The notes under the pieces are model-generated. The model was given only the letters and a program-made list of their open reading frames with translations. It ran no database searches and was not told the DNA's origin. Below, in pieces: positions 1 through 11,690 of a DNA stretch of 64,000 nt (position 1 is the first letter of the stretch; each line of letters opens with the position of its first letter). Source of the DNA: Linum tenue (taxonomy: Eukaryota; Streptophyta; Magnoliopsida; Malpighiales; Linaceae); NCBI GenBank assembly GCA_946122785.1, contig CAMGYJ010000009.1, positions 8,896,937 to 8,960,936 of the forward strand, given 5' to 3'. The translations under genes were made by a program, and so were the position numbers.

Positions 1-1682
1 AGAATGGAGCATTGAATGCCCCATTGATGACCCCGTGGATGAAAATATCAGGGTTTATCTTCTTTATCAACCTTAGGACAATGTTCCTTGGACTATCCAC
101 TGACACTGTCTCATCCAACACGTTCTTCGACCGGTACAAGCAATTCACAACCACATATTCGTCTCTTTCAATCTTGAGATCCTCGAGCCGTACATTCTCC
201 CATTTCTTTGCAATTGCATTGTACTCGAATGGCACCTTGAACTTTGCCGCATATTCTGCCAGGCGACGTCCCGTGTCTTCTACTCGCTCTGCTGGCCGAA
301 AGCCAGGCTGTGGAAACTCTATCCCAGTAATACGAAGCTTTGGTGGACCACCCGGTCTCCACGACACCCGTTGAATTAAGGTTGGCCACTGGAAACCGTA
401 CAAAACTCCGAAGTCGATGACGTGGACCTGCATTGCATCCCCCGAAGCAATCCTTATGGTCTTGTTGGAGACGAAATTAGAAAGCTTTCTGAAAGGGCAA
501 GCAGCAAGGAAAAGATGGTAAGCTTTCAACACATCAGCAGCACAGGTTTTCTTGTTGATGTGGCCCTTGTAGATCTGGCTGCCAGTTCCAGCCAGGCGTG
601 CCTCAAGTCCATCAGCGAAACAGTGAGCAAGTCGCTGGTTCGCATCGCCAAAGGGTGAGGAATGCAACCTAATTTGCTTCAGCAGTTGACTTGCATTCCA
701 CACATCATCAGCAGCAACAGCTTGGGCACAACTGATGAGGAGTGTTCTCAAGTCCACAACTTCCTTCTTCTTCCCACTGGTGCTGGTGCTGCTTTTCTTT
801 CCACGACTACCTTTGCCGTGTTGGAATGTCTTCAGCTGTCCACTCTGCTTGTTCTTTATTGTGGCGCTCTTCAATGAATCGCGAAGTGCTGTCAAGTCTT
901 CCTTGCCTTTGCCTACGCTGCAAAGCAACACGCTGTCGAACACATCTGGTGGCAAATCGGATTCTTTATAGACAGCCAAAAACTTTGTGCTCCTCCCTTC
1001 TTCAATTGGTACATCATCCCTTACAGTGTTCTTCTTTCCTCTTGACCCACAAAGTAAAGATTCCATCTGCAATTCATCCCTCTTCGTATGCTTTGGCAGC
1101 TGCTGATTCAGCAACCTATTGGTCTCAATATTCAGAAGCAGATTGTTGGAAGTTGGGAGAAATTTGTTAGCTTCTTCAACACCTTTGTTGAACTGCGAAA
1201 TGGACTGGCTCTCACTGCTGAAATCAGGGAACTTAAACGTGCTGCTGGGAGAGTCCACCAGCCCATCTGTGCTTGTAACAACACTATTATTGGAAGAAGT
1301 ATGAGAAGATTGAGAAATGGTGGTGGAAGCATTAATAGGTTGAAAGTGATGATCATAGTCAGTCTGATTGCAATCCCAACTAGGATTAGCATTTAAGTAG
1401 TAGCTAATAACATCATCAGATGGGTGGTTGTTAGGCTCAGGTGAAGGTGGGTACTTCTGGCCTAGGACATCATAGAAAGATTTCTCAGCTGCCTGAAGAT
1501 CTAATGAGTCTTGAAGCATACATGGCTTGTCTTCCATTTCTTCTTCCATAAGCATCTGGCTTATGTAGGTCAAGACTGCATCTGAAAAATCGCAGTCTTC
1601 TTCTTCTTCTGGGTATTCTTCTTCTCGAGTTACAGTGGATTTGGAGGTTTCATTGGAGGAAGGGTTAGAATGAGATGCGATG
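1..1682 (-). CDS. GRAS-family transcription regulator, SCL9/14/33 (LISCL) type, partial
   Basis: Plant GRAS proteins are nuclear transcription regulators; this subgroup includes SCL14-type stress and detoxification co-activators. On the minus strand one frame is open, without stop or frameshift, from 1681 down to the window edge (about 560 codons). The N-terminal part (about 1560-1420) has the acidic LISCL motif with MEEEMEDKPCM and AAEKSFYDVLGQKYPPSP. A variable region follows, then the basic SRGKKN patch. The GRAS domain begins near 760 with VVDLRTLLISCAQAVAADD (first leucine-rich region). The VHIID motif appears as VHVIDFGVLYGFQWPTLIQ near 425-370, followed by LRITGIEFPQPGFRPAE. The last visible motif is FIHGVINGAFNAPF. 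The C-terminal PFYRE end and SAW motifs lie beyond the left edge. The start codon is in or beyond the N gap. The family is usually intronless and about 700-750 residues long, which fits. Family confidence is high; the exact orthologue is not assigned. Confidence 0.93.
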
Positions 1683-1782
1683 NNNNNNNNNNNNNNNNNN
1701 NNNNNNNNNNNNNNNNNNNNNNNNNNNNNNNNNNNNNNNNNNNNNNNNNNNNNNNNNNNNNNNNNNNNNNNNNNNNNNNNNN
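1683..1782. other. Assembly gap of 100 N
   Basis: Exactly 100 N bases, the usual placeholder for a gap of unknown size. It separates the N-terminal coding region of the GRAS gene from a decayed retrotransposon, so the true distance and the missing start of the gene cannot be read here. Confidence 0.99.
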
Positions 1783-2640
1783 TTAGTGTGCCGATCGAAG
1801 AGGGCGCCCGGATCGACAGGTACGAGTGTCAACACAGGCCCGGAGCACATGAGGGCGCCCTTGATCAATTTGTTGAGAGAGTTCTGGGAGCTTTTTTTGC
1901 GTGGAGCCCACAGGACATGCCGGGAGTGTCTCCAGACGTGGCGGTGCATCAATTGGTCGTCGAAGAGGGTAAGAGGCCTGTTCAACAAAAACGAAGAAAT
2001 TTGACTCTCGAGAAGGAGGAAGCCCTACGAAGGAAGTCGATAAGTTGCTCGAGCAGGTTTCATCGAAAGGCAGATATATCACTTGGCTGTCGACGTTGTG
2101 TTCGTCCAAACCGTCGGGGGATTGGAGATGTGCGTGGACTTTACCAACCTTAATCGGGCGTGCCCAACAGACGTCACCCATGCCACGCATTGATCTGCTT
2201 GTGGACGCCACGGCCTACCACGAGGCGCTAGCTTCCTTGATATGTTTCAGATATCATCAATTCCTGGTGGAGGAGGATAGAGCAAGACCGCTTTTATGAC
2301 ACCCTTTGCAACTTCTGCTACAAAGTGATGGCATTTGGATTGAAGAATGCAGGCGCCACGTATCAGCGCATGGTGAATAAAATCTTTCGCGCAGTTGGGA
2401 TGGAACGTCGAGGCATATGTCGACGATTTGATCGTAAAAAGAAAGAGGCGCCAAGACCACATCTCGGATTTGCGGGAAACTTCGAGACTATGCGCTTGTA
2501 TAAGCTGCGACTTAACCCAAAGAAATGCGTGTTCTTAGCAGAGGCTGGTAAGTTTCTGGGATTCATGATCACAAGAGAGGAATTGAGGCCAACCCCAAGC
2601 AAGTTGAAGCAATTATGAGGTTGACGCCTCCCTGAACACC
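1783..2640 (+). pseudogene. Tat pol remnant: reverse transcriptase
   Basis: Successive frames give the start of a Ty3 reverse transcriptase: FAWSPQDMPG, then KRPVQQKRRNLTLEKEEALR, then the region around PRIDLLVDATA, then MAFGLKNAGATYQRMVNKIF (2330-2390). The usual YVDD region follows (near 2412-2440) and reads AYVDDLIV only after a frame change. NPKKCVF and GKFLGFMIT close the domain near 2510-2570. At least four frame changes are needed, so no enzyme can be made. Family identity is secure from the order and spacing of these motifs. Confidence 0.85.
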
Positions 2641-3560
2641 AAAGGAGGTGCAAGGGTTGACGGGAAGATTGGTAGCGCTGGGCGCTTCATTCCAAGAGCC
2701 TTAGATAGAGGCGCCCCTTCTTCAGAACATTGAAGAAAGCTAGCAAGTTTAAGTGGGCGGAGGAGTGTGATGAGGCATTCGGTGATCTGAAGACGTTGCT
2801 GACCGCGCCCACGTAATGACTGCGCCCAGGCCAAGGAAACGCTATACTTGTACATTGCGGTCTCTCGGATTGCATTGAGTGCGTTGTTGGTATCCAAGAC
2901 CCGTCAACGAATGAAGAAAGACCAGTATATTACGTAAGTCGTACCATGGTGGTGCACGACGAGGTATGCGCCTATTGAGAAGGCGGCACTGGCAGTAGTG
3001 ATGGCGGCGAACAAGCTCCGCCTTACTTCCAGGCCCACAGCATTGTAGTAGTCACAACTTGCCTCTCTGAATGGTCCTTGGGTCCATGGATGTGTCTGGG
3101 CGCCTGGTTAAATGGGTTGTTCAACTGAGCGAGTTCGATGTGAGCTATGAGCAAGTGTTGGCCGATTTTGTGGCCGAAGGAGTGGTTGACGTGGGGAGCG
3201 GCGCGGAAGAATGTTGGCAAGTTCAGTGGATGGAGCGGCAAGCCGAGCTGGTGCGGGAGCGGGTATTGTGCTAATTAAGGTTAATGTCCAAACTGACTCG
3301 GCGCTCGTGGTCAATCAGTTGAACAATGTAATGAGGTAAAAGAGGAGGCGCTAGGGGCGTATTTCATTCAGTCAGAGAAAGTGTGCGTGGTTTCGGAGGA
3401 TACGTTCACACATGTTCCAAGGGAGGAGAACGCCCATGCGGACGCCCTATCCAAATTGGCCACGATATTGGATTTTGGAGAAGACAGAAAGGTGATCGTC
3501 ACCAAGGAAGCCCCGCGTGAGGAGAGGGTGATGGCGTCTATTCTCGTGGGAGCAGTGGAC
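2641..3560 (+). pseudogene. Tat pol remnant: RNase H and second archaeal-type RNase H
   Basis: The first part keeps the connection and RNase H motifs in broken frames: EVQGLTGRLVALG near 2650, AEECDEAFGDLKTLLTAP near 2760-2810, and YYVSRTMV near 2930. RLVKWVVQLSEFDVSYE and VLADFVAEGVV (3090-3190) end it. From about 3220 a second RNase H fold appears. It has a GAGIVLIKVNVQTDSALVV-like stretch (3250-3310) and HVPREENAHADALSKLAT (3410-3465), the usual end of a ribonuclease HI domain. Two RNase H domains in tandem separate Tat elements from most other Ty3 lineages. Stops near 3270 and 3340 make it non-functional. Confidence 0.78.
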
Positions 3561-4792
3561 GGGTGGATGGCGCCTATCGTGCTTTTCCTAACGCAGGGTG
3601 TGTCCCGGAAGACCCAAAAGAGGCTTGGCGTTTAAGAAGGAAAGCGGCCCGATGTGTCATTATGGAGGGAGTACTATACAAGAGATCCCACTCGGGAGCC
3701 TACCTACGTTGCCTCACAGAAGCTGAAGGACAAAAGGCCATCACGGAAGTGCATCAAGGAACGTGTGGGATGCACGCAGGCCCCCGGAGCCTGGAGAAGG
3801 TACTGCTAAGACAGGAATATTATTGGCCGACAATGAGAGCTGACACTGGAAAGCACGTGGCCGCATGCCATCAATGTCAAATCCATGCCAACGACATACA
3901 TGTGTCGGCGGCACCCATGCAAGGAAACGTAGGCGCCTGGCCTTTTGCTCAATGGGGGATGGATCTTCTGGGACCCTTCCCCAAGGCGCCCGGAAATTCA
4001 AGTATTTGATTGTAGCTTTGATTATTTTACCAAGTGGATTGAGGCGGAGCCATTGGCATCCATCACGGAAGTGCAAGTGCGGAAGTTTACAAGAAAGAAC
4101 ATCTTCACAAGGTTCGGGCTGCCAGAGTCGATCATCACTGATCATGGCAAGCAATTTGATTGCAAAAGATTCATTGACTTCTGCGAAGAAAATGGAGTGG
4201 TCCTGAGGTTCTCGTCTGTAGCCTACCCGCAAGCAAACGGACAAGCTGAAGCGGCCAACAAAAGTATATTGCATGGGCTACATACCAGGCTCGAAGAAGC
4301 CAAGGGAAACTGGGTGGAGGAGCTTCCAAGCGTCTTGTGGGCGCATAGGACCACCTTCAAAGTTGCAACAGGGAAACGCCCTTCGCGCTGACGTATGGTA
4401 GTGAAGCGGTGTTACCGTTGAGGTTCGCATTCCGACCTTTCGAATGACGCATAAGGGGAGTTGATGGAGGAGCAGGAGCGGATCAATGAGTTGGATCTCC
4501 TTGATGAACTTCGTGAAGGGGCAGCTCTGCGCCTGGAGGCAATGAAATCGCAAGTGGCTCGATATTACAACAAGAAGATGTGCCCGCATGACATTGTGTC
4601 TAGAAGCCTAGTGCTGAAGCGCGACTTTCGCCCACCACTGATGGAAAGTTGGCACCAAAGTGGAAGGGGCCGTATCGTGTGCAAGAAGTAGTTGGTCGGC
4701 ACGTTTAAGTTGGAGCATTTGTCGGGAAAGAAGGTAAAGAGAACTTGGAATGCCCAAAACTTACGAAGGTATGGGTTTGTGGAGCCAATATG
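3561..4792 (+). pseudogene. Tat pol remnant: integrase
   Basis: Integrase pieces in two or three frames. The HHCC zinc-binding part shows VHQGTCGMHAG and ACHQCQIHAND (3740-3900). The catalytic core shows QWGMDLLGPFPKAPGN, FDYFTKWIEAEPLA, IITDHGKQFD and YPQANGQAEAANKSILHGL (3950-4290), which includes the two Asp and the Glu of the DDE triad. After a frameshift near 4385, LTYGSEAVLP and the C-terminal region LRLEAMKSQVARYYNKK follow. The frame ends at about 4790 after RYGFVEPI. It is the best preserved part of this element but is broken by frame changes near 4008 and 4390. Confidence 0.85.
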
Positions 4793-5460
4793 ACAGGAGA
4801 AGATGGCAGAGTGCCGGAAGTGGGCGCCTAGCAGGTGGTAATTGCAAGGGAAAGCGTCAAGCCTTGGGGTGTTTTTTGGTAGGAGTAGGGAGAAGCGCCT
4901 GTGTGCGCCAGTAGTATTTTAAAGTGCCCTCATGCGCCCGTAACATTTATGTAAAGCGCCCTTCAGCGCCCGGGATACTTAAAGAGTCCGGTAATAGCGC
5001 CCCGAGGTTGTTTTTGAAATCGAATATATATCCATAGGTACTTTTTTTAACTTGCCTATAGCACCAATTCATTGTGCCTTAATGCGCCCGACATGCATAA
5101 TGCGCCCTCAACGCCAAATACTTGCACACCCTTAATAAGGCATGAAGGTAATGCGCCCCATATAAAGCGCCCTGATCATCGCATCGCTCACCCCTTAACA
5201 AAATGAGATAAAGAATGAAAGTAAGACATCAATAAGATCAAGGCACAGAGGTTATGAAAAGGGTAGCATGCGCTTGTCTTTTCACCCGGGAAGCAAAATA
5301 AAAGTAGTCACAAAAGCAAAGTTCAACACATAAGGTAAGCATGAAAGAAGTAAGTCTGGCAGCACATGCACATATGGGCGCCTACGAAAGTGCAACAAGC
5401 ATTTGAACGCATAAACAACAGGCGCCCAATTGTACACAATCGGACATAAGATGAGAAGTC
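4793..5460 (+). repeat. GCGCC-rich spacer of the Tat element
   Basis: No coding signal was found on either strand. The sequence is AT-rich with GCGCC or GGCGC words scattered through it, for example at 4930-5000 and 5085-5175. It lies between the end of pol and the antisense ORF, the usual place of the long non-coding region in Tat elements. Confidence 0.6.
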
Positions 5461-8135
5461 AATCCTCTTCATCTCCACCCGCGTCATCACTGGACTCCGA
5501 ACTTGACCCAGAATCGGCTTCACCCGCTTGATCTTCGGTGGCGCAGGCGCATTATCGACGACGGGGCGCCCGCTGGCCATAAAGTCGATAACAAAGTTGG
5601 CCATTTCCTTGACATCCCAGTTGATAGTGGGATGGTCAGCCTCCAACTCCTCTTGAGAATGAGGATGCTGTTAAGGGAGGCTTGGGCCTTGAGCGCCAAA
5701 TCCGAATAGGCGCTTCTGAGGAAGCCTTCTCGCTCTTAAGCGCCTCCACTCCTCCTGGCGCCTCTTGCTTTCTCGGGCCAGAATCTTCTTTTCCTTTGCA
5801 AAGTCTTCTTTTCTTCAATAAGAAGGTCGATCTCACTCCTTTGAGCGCCGGCCTCCTTGTCCAAATTGGCTTTTTTTCACAAGTTTGGCCTCTCTTCGTG
5901 ATGCCCCCTCTTGACAGTCTCAAGTTGGGCTTCTTACTAGAACTTTAATTTCTTCTTTTCTTCGTCCATTGTCTGCTGGACGAGGGATGCAGCCTTTGCA
6001 GCCTCAATATTGGCATCCTTAATGCCTGCACCAACTCTGCTTTGCGCCTCTGCGCCGTCTCCGGGTCATCCTGCATCACAACAAGGGAGGTGGAGCTTCT
6101 ACTTTCCCACGCGCAGCGCTCATGGTCCATTGCCCATTCTTGGCCAACAGGAGCATCTAATTAAAAGCCAAAATAACAAGTCTGTAATCGCAAGCCTAGA
6201 CGCATATGTGTACAAAATCATAAGGATAAGGAGCAAAGTAGATGCATACCGTGGCAGCAATGCGCGCCCCTCTCCCCACAGATTCTTCCCCTGAATGTCA
6301 CTGGGCGCCCGTAGTACCTCGGCCGCTTGGAAACAAAGCCAAGCGCCGAACCCCGCTCCAATGCAGATCTATCTGAGCATGCAACATTGACCTCGTGACT
6401 AGGCGGTTGGAGCCACTTTTCCACAATTCCAGGACCTGCTCCTCCGCGCCCATGCGTGCTTCTTGCCATGCGTCGGTATATCACCATCGGCCTTCCTCTT
6501 GAGTTTTTGCGCAAGAGGGACATCGTCATATCCAAGTCGAGTTCGGATTGAACAAAGCAGGCGCCCCCTCCTCCGAGTGGGCATCAACAGGCGCATTCTC
6601 TTCCTCCAAGAGAGGGCGCTTGGCACTCTCTGTGGCTTGATCCTCCGTGGGCTCGAACGCCCCTTCCCTTGCTGGCAGAGGCAGCAGGCGCATCGCTTCG
6701 CCATGAGTCTCCGTTCTGGTGGAGATGATTTGCTCTTTCCTCTCTTGACGTGCCTTTCCTCGGGCGAGAGGGCGCCTTGCCTGGGAAACAGGCGCTTGAT
6801 AATCCATATCCATATTGTCAGCTGGGTCTTCATCAGCGAGGCGATTGAGGTGAAGTCCCGCCTGCAATGGAAATACACAATTCAACAAAAAGTTAGAACA
6901 ATTCAACAAAGCAAGTAACACAGGCGCATGAAAGCTGCGGCGACACAAACGCACTACTATGCGCCTACCCACCGTCGGCATAATACTCATGCAGTACAGG
7001 GTTCGCGCGGCCGTGGAACTCAAGTTCACCGGATGAAGGGACAGCAGGCGCACATGTTCCTTCTCAACGTTAGTTAACTCCTCCTCGACGTTGAAGGGGG
7101 AGTTTTAACCAACTTTCCAGCGCCGGGTGAACTGAGCGCCACTCTCATAGAAGGAACTGCGTGCGGCTTGATAAAAAAATAGGACCTATACCATTCATGC
7201 CCCAACTTTGGGCAATCCTCTACAAAGTGTCCCGGAATGTCCAGGCGCCTCTGTAAGGACAGGCAGTTGTTACTGTTGGTCATCGTAAAAAAGTTCTAAA
7301 AAGCTTGAATGTAGGCAGATATTGTTCTGACGGCACTTCAGCTTGAACAAGATATGTATCAGGAAAACAGATGGCGATAGGCGCCCAATTGGACAGGCGC
7401 ATGTCTCCAGGATCCCTTCTAAGATCGAATCCAAGGGGAAGCGCAACCCGAACTTGAAATATTCTCTGTATATGCCATCCAGCGTGGGCCCACCACGCCT
7501 ACCCTGGCAACCCGTGAGGCAGGCACATAAGACCAGCTGCGAGAAGGTTGCATGAGGTTATCAGTCGGTGCAACTCCGCTATCTGACGGTAGCCACGTGT
7601 TCCGGCCCGGCTCTGGCCACGGTTAGCTCGCTGGTGCTTTCAGGCGCCCCCCTGCGCGAGGTGCCTTCCCAGTCAACTATCTTGAAAGACCCATCTTCAG
7701 GGGCGCCTGAGTTGGTGGATGCCGGAGAATCAGCATTCACCCGACTCTGACGAGGTAGGCGCGGAGCCTAAAAGTGATCCAATCGTCCTTGGTCAATGAT
7801 ACGGGCCTAGATCGCTAATGGCGCTAGCATAGAATCAAGGTAAATACAAGGGTTCAGAGTGTAGAAGGGCAAAAGAGAATTACCCTGACCAGTGGTGGAG
7901 GGCGTTTGAGTAGAAGCAGCAGGCGCCTGGGTATTGCAGGCGCAGTCGAGGTTTCCTTGGCCGCCGGCGCCTCTGGTTCCACGAACGCAGATGCCCCTGT
8001 TTTGTGGAGTGGGACGCCCGCGGTTCGCGATCGCGAAGGGGATCGGGCGACAGATGCCCCTTGAGCACTTTGATCACGTCAGGCTCGGCGATTCCACCCT
8101 TTTCGCAGTGGTATTGGGGGCGCCACCCAATCTTG
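5461..8135 (-). pseudogene. Antisense ORF of the Tat element, putative gypsy-type transposon protein, decayed
   Basis: On the minus strand, broken frames give the features of the plant protein annotated as putative gypsy-type transposon (Transposase_28 type), which Grande/Tat elements encode antisense downstream of pol. Reading from high to low coordinates: a proline/arginine-rich stretch (8075-7880), YREYFKFGLRFPLDSILEG (7475-7415), then TNSNNCLSLQRRLDIPGHF and LGHEWYRSYFFIKPHA (7280-7180). A charged, low-complexity C-terminal half follows (7050-6530, with LADEDPADNMDMD), and a tail near 5646-5470 has NWDVKEMANFVIDFMASGRP. The protein's function in the family is unknown. Several frame changes and stops make this copy inactive. 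Its end near 8135 is cut by a LINE remnant. Identification rests on the FGLRFPL and WYRSYFF-like motifs and on position. Confidence 0.6.
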
Positions 8136-10690
8136 GCTAAAGAGTCTGATTAAAGTGCTCGAAACGACGAAACCCCAAGCCCCCATCATGCTTACTCTTA
8201 CACATTTGCGCCAGGAAACCCACCGAGTCCTCGGTGACCGTCCTCCACTCCCCACCAGAATCTAGCAACATGTCTGTCTAGAAGACGACAAAGAGATAGA
8301 GAAATTTAAACAGACATAACATGTAATGACAAAGCCAAAGCGCTGATTTATCAAAGTCTCCTTAGCTGCCCAGGACAAGGTCCTCTGCTTCCAACCCCGA
8401 AGTCACTCAAGCAACTTCTCCTCCAAGTACCGGAATGTAGCCATCTTATATTGGGCTATCAGGGTAGGTAACCCCTGGTATTTATCATGTACCCCTACCT
8501 CTCCGACCCCAGGATCGCTGCCAAGAACTCTTGGTCCGGTTGAGAAATGTTCTTACTGAAGCACACTGCCGACTTGCCTAGATTCACCCTCTGGCCACTC
8601 AGTTCTTCGTATTCATTCAAGACTTCAATAAGGTTCTCGCACTCCTGGAGAACCCCTAAGGAATAAATAAGAATCATCAGCGAAAAAATGCGAGATTCGA
8701 GGAGCTCGGGAGCCACCTTCACACCACAAGTCTGTTTTGGACAATAGCCTTCCGAAGGAGAGCCACAAATCCCCCTCGTGCAAATAACAAACAGAGGAGA
8801 AAGCGGATCCCCCTACCGGAGTCCTCTAGAAGGGGTGAAGAAGCCCGAAGGAGTACCATTCATGAGGATAGAGAAAGAGGAAGATCTCAGGCACTCATGA
8901 ATCCTCCTCTCCAGACAGAGTTAAACCCATCTTGTTCAAGACCGCAAGGAGAAAAGGCCATTCGACTCTATCATAGGCTTTTCCATTTCACCCTTTAGAG
9001 ACATGTACCCTTTCTTTCCACGCTTCTTCATTTTCAAGTAATGCTTTAACTCATGCCCAAGGAGGACATTCTCAAAAATTTGACGTTCCCGAATGAAAGC
9101 ATTTTTTCCTTCCGAAATTATTTGCGGTATGAGGCAGGCAAGTCTTTCAGCCATGATTTTTGTAATCACTTTACACACGAATTGGCAGAGACTGATAGGC
9201 GGAGCTGGCGCATGGACTCGACATTATCTACTCTGGGTACCAAAGTCAGCCAAGTATGGTTGAAACTACGAAGCATCCTACTCGTATTAAAGAAAGAGCA
9301 GACAGCCTCAACCACCGACTGACCCACAATATCCCAAAAGCTTTAAAAAAATTCCGTGAAATAGTCAGAGCCAGGCGCCTGCTTCGAACCCATAGAGAAA
9401 CTGTTTTCCTAACCTCACAGGGGAGGACCTCATCCGTTAGGCTAGCATTCATCTCAGGAGTGACACTCCGACTAATGGAAGATCCGCCACCCGATCTACC
9501 ATGTTGGGCACCTGGTTTTCTGACGTGAAGAGGTATGACAAACATTGCAGGCAATTTCTGCCTTCCAAATTCCTCCGTAACCCATTCCCCATAGTCATTG
9601 TGAAGGCCAAACGAGTTCCGCTTCCTTCGTGCCCTGGTAACCATATGGAAATAAGCAGAATTCTTATCTCTCTTCTTCAGCCACCGGAATCTAGATTTTT
9701 GCTGCCAGTAGACTTCCCCCCTCCCACTATCTACTCAACTCCGATTCCAGCTGTTGTAGTACCTCCCAATTAATCGGGTGGATGGACTTTATTCGCTCAA
9801 ACTCTGCTTGAAGATTATGATGTTCCGGAGGGAGTTATTGGTCCCCGCCCTGCTCCAATCATAGAGCAAGTGCGAAGCTTCTTCAACTTCTTTGAAAGTT
9901 GGAACATCGGAGTCCCCTAAATCTCCTCTTGCCAACATATCTCACCATTGCTCGAACCTCCGGGTTATCCGCCTAGCGAGCATCAAACCGGAACAAAGGG
10001 CGACTATTTCGGACATAAGGCTTGTCTGCTAGGAGCTGGGCCTGATGATCCAGCCTTGGTCTGTAAAATGTTTAACAAGAGTATCAGGAAAGCGATCAAT
10101 CCATGTCTGAGAGTAGAGAGCCCTATCCAGTCGCTCCCGAAAACAATCATGCACATCCGTTTATTCGTCCAAGTAAATTGGTCTCCTTGATAGCCAGTGT
10201 CATGGAGGCCAAGATCATGGACAAAGTTTCGGAGATCATCCGATTGGGTGGAATTCCACGGGTTACCACCGTATTTCTCACACTCATGTAGGATAACATT
10301 AAGTCACCCAGAACAACGTATGGTAGCTGAACCGCGTCACAAATCTCACGAACTTGTATCAATTGGTTCGATCTTATGGAAGCATTACAACTGATATAAA
10401 CAAAAAACACAACATAAGGAAAATTCACTTCCTTAATTTGGACACCATATAGAAATTGGAATGAAAAAAAACCCGAGCATCAATATCGGGGGACCAAGCC
10501 ACAACAAGACCCAATGATGCATTAACGCATCCACAAAGAAACATGGGAAGATCAAAACCTAAACCCCGCATAAGCGGGACACTACTCTTCGGCTCGATCT
10601 TGTCTCTGAAAAGAAAACAAGGGTCTGGTTTATTGGAATGAACACGACCGACGTAGTCTAAAATGTGAGGGGCGTCCAATTCCCCTCACA
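8136..10690 (-). pseudogene. LINE copy 1 ORF2 remnant (endonuclease and reverse transcriptase)
   Basis: Endonuclease pieces: KIEPKSSVPLMRGLGFDLP and NASLGLVVAWSPDIDARV (10600-10470), NFPYVVFFVYISCNASIRS and YVVLGDLM (10430-10300). Reverse transcriptase pieces: KVITKIMAERLACLIPQII and NAFIRERQIFENVLLGHEL (9175-9060), then ECENLIEVLNEYEELSGQ and VNLGKSAVCFSKNIS (8640-8550). A KSKHDGGLGFRRF stretch near 8190 marks the start of the 3' region. These are the standard blocks of plant L1 ORF2. The catalytic FADD region falls in a gap between frames. The gene is inactive. Confidence 0.82.
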
Positions 10691-10699
10691 TTTCAGACC

Positions 10700-11690
10700 A
10701 GAAGCTTCATTTATCAGATTGGGGCCATTTTTGGCTGGCTACCACCACTGATCATTGTTTTTCCTCTCAATCTTCACAAATTGTTTCTTGGGAGTAGGGA
10801 TCTCAGCAGTCTCCCATCCACCTCCATGAGAGTTTCGTTTCCTCCCTCCAATACCCGAATCCTGCAAATTCGATCCATATTCATTAAGCTCCAGATTATA
10901 GCAGTTATTCTCTAGAGTATCGCTGGAATGGTAATCCTTCTCCTCATTATTGATCACCAGACCAGTCTCAAAGGCAGCTAGAACATGTCAGACACGTCCC
11001 TGGCTGGTTCGGCCATCGGGATTCCGCCCAGTAACAAAATTTCGATGCATGATTTCAAAAAGTTGCACATCATCCTCAGTCTGAGTCAGCTTCGAGTCAT
11101 GGGTGTTACCCGGTTGAGGAAGAGTCTTCAACGGGGGTTCACTAGGGCTTGGGGGATGAGGCGACGGGAGACACCAAGCATATCCATTCCCGCAGACCTC
11201 ATCTCCTTACCAGGGAGAACAATAGAGGAGGAACTACTCTTCTTACTACTTTCGACCCCTCCGGAGATTATACTTTGTCGGAGGCGGGCGCGGTGGGGAT
11301 CCAGCTGTTCACTTTGACGGAATAGAGGAGGGGACGCTAGCTGTTGCTTGTCGTGCCTCCGCTCGAAGACACGAAGCACACCCTTTCCTTTCTTCGTGCG
11401 AGAGTCAACCTCACCAGTTGGCAAGGGATCCCCTCGTTGGGGTATGGGCATATCCTGCCTGGGCCTTTCATGTGAGAAAATACCATCATCAGATTCTTCT
11501 TCCAAAATCAATCGTCGCCGATGGTTTTGGATTCTGGCATTTCCACAAGGAACAGGTTGGGGCCGCTTGTCATGCTGTTCCTGCGGACCCATAGAAGCCT
11601 TCGATTGTTGGCTCCACGGCGCCAGCAGCTCGGGAGCTTTCTCCAATCTCAAACTTACTCGTGCCCTGACGCACTTTATGCCCTATTGGA
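10700..11690 (-). pseudogene. LINE copy 1 ORF1 remnant
   Basis: A 174-codon open stretch (11652-11128) and a 72-codon stretch (10957-10739) lie just upstream of the endonuclease on the same strand, where L1 ORF1 ends. The composition is rich in Arg, Gln, Ser and Glu, as in the variable C-terminal half of plant LINE ORF1 after the zinc knuckle. No knuckle or DUF4283 motif is visible, so the call rests on position and composition. The 5' part is missing at the LTR junction. Confidence 0.5.

Larger units (their letters stand above)
1783..8135 (+). mobile_element. Decayed Tat-lineage Ty3/gypsy retrotransposon
   Basis: The right-hand part of a long Ty3/gypsy element. In order it holds reverse transcriptase, RNase H, a second (archaeal-type) RNase H remnant, integrase, a GCGCC-rich spacer, and a long region whose coding signal is on the opposite strand. 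A second RNase H and an extra ORF between pol and the 3' LTR are hallmarks of the Tat/Grande/Retand branch. Gag, protease and the 5' LTR are lost in or beyond the N gap. No LTR is visible at the right end, where a LINE remnant interrupts near 8135. Frameshifts and stops are frequent, so the element is old. The motif GCGCC/GGCGC is strikingly dense across it and marks its boundaries. Confidence 0.8.
8136..11690 (-). mobile_element. Decayed L1-type LINE, copy 1
   Basis: Minus-strand remnant of a plant L1 (RIL-type) non-LTR retrotransposon. Reading downward it has an ORF1-like region (11690-10700), endonuclease (10690-9700) and reverse transcriptase with the start of the zinc-binding region (9650-8136). 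No poly(A) tail and no target duplication are visible. The 3' end is lost at the junction with the Tat remnant near 8135, and the 5' end abuts the Athila LTR at 11691. Many stops and frame changes show it is old. Confidence 0.8.

Noticed and set aside
742..1170. Plus-strand open frames of 78-142 codons at the left edge
   Set aside because: They are opposite-strand shadows of the GRAS coding frame, which has clear family motifs.
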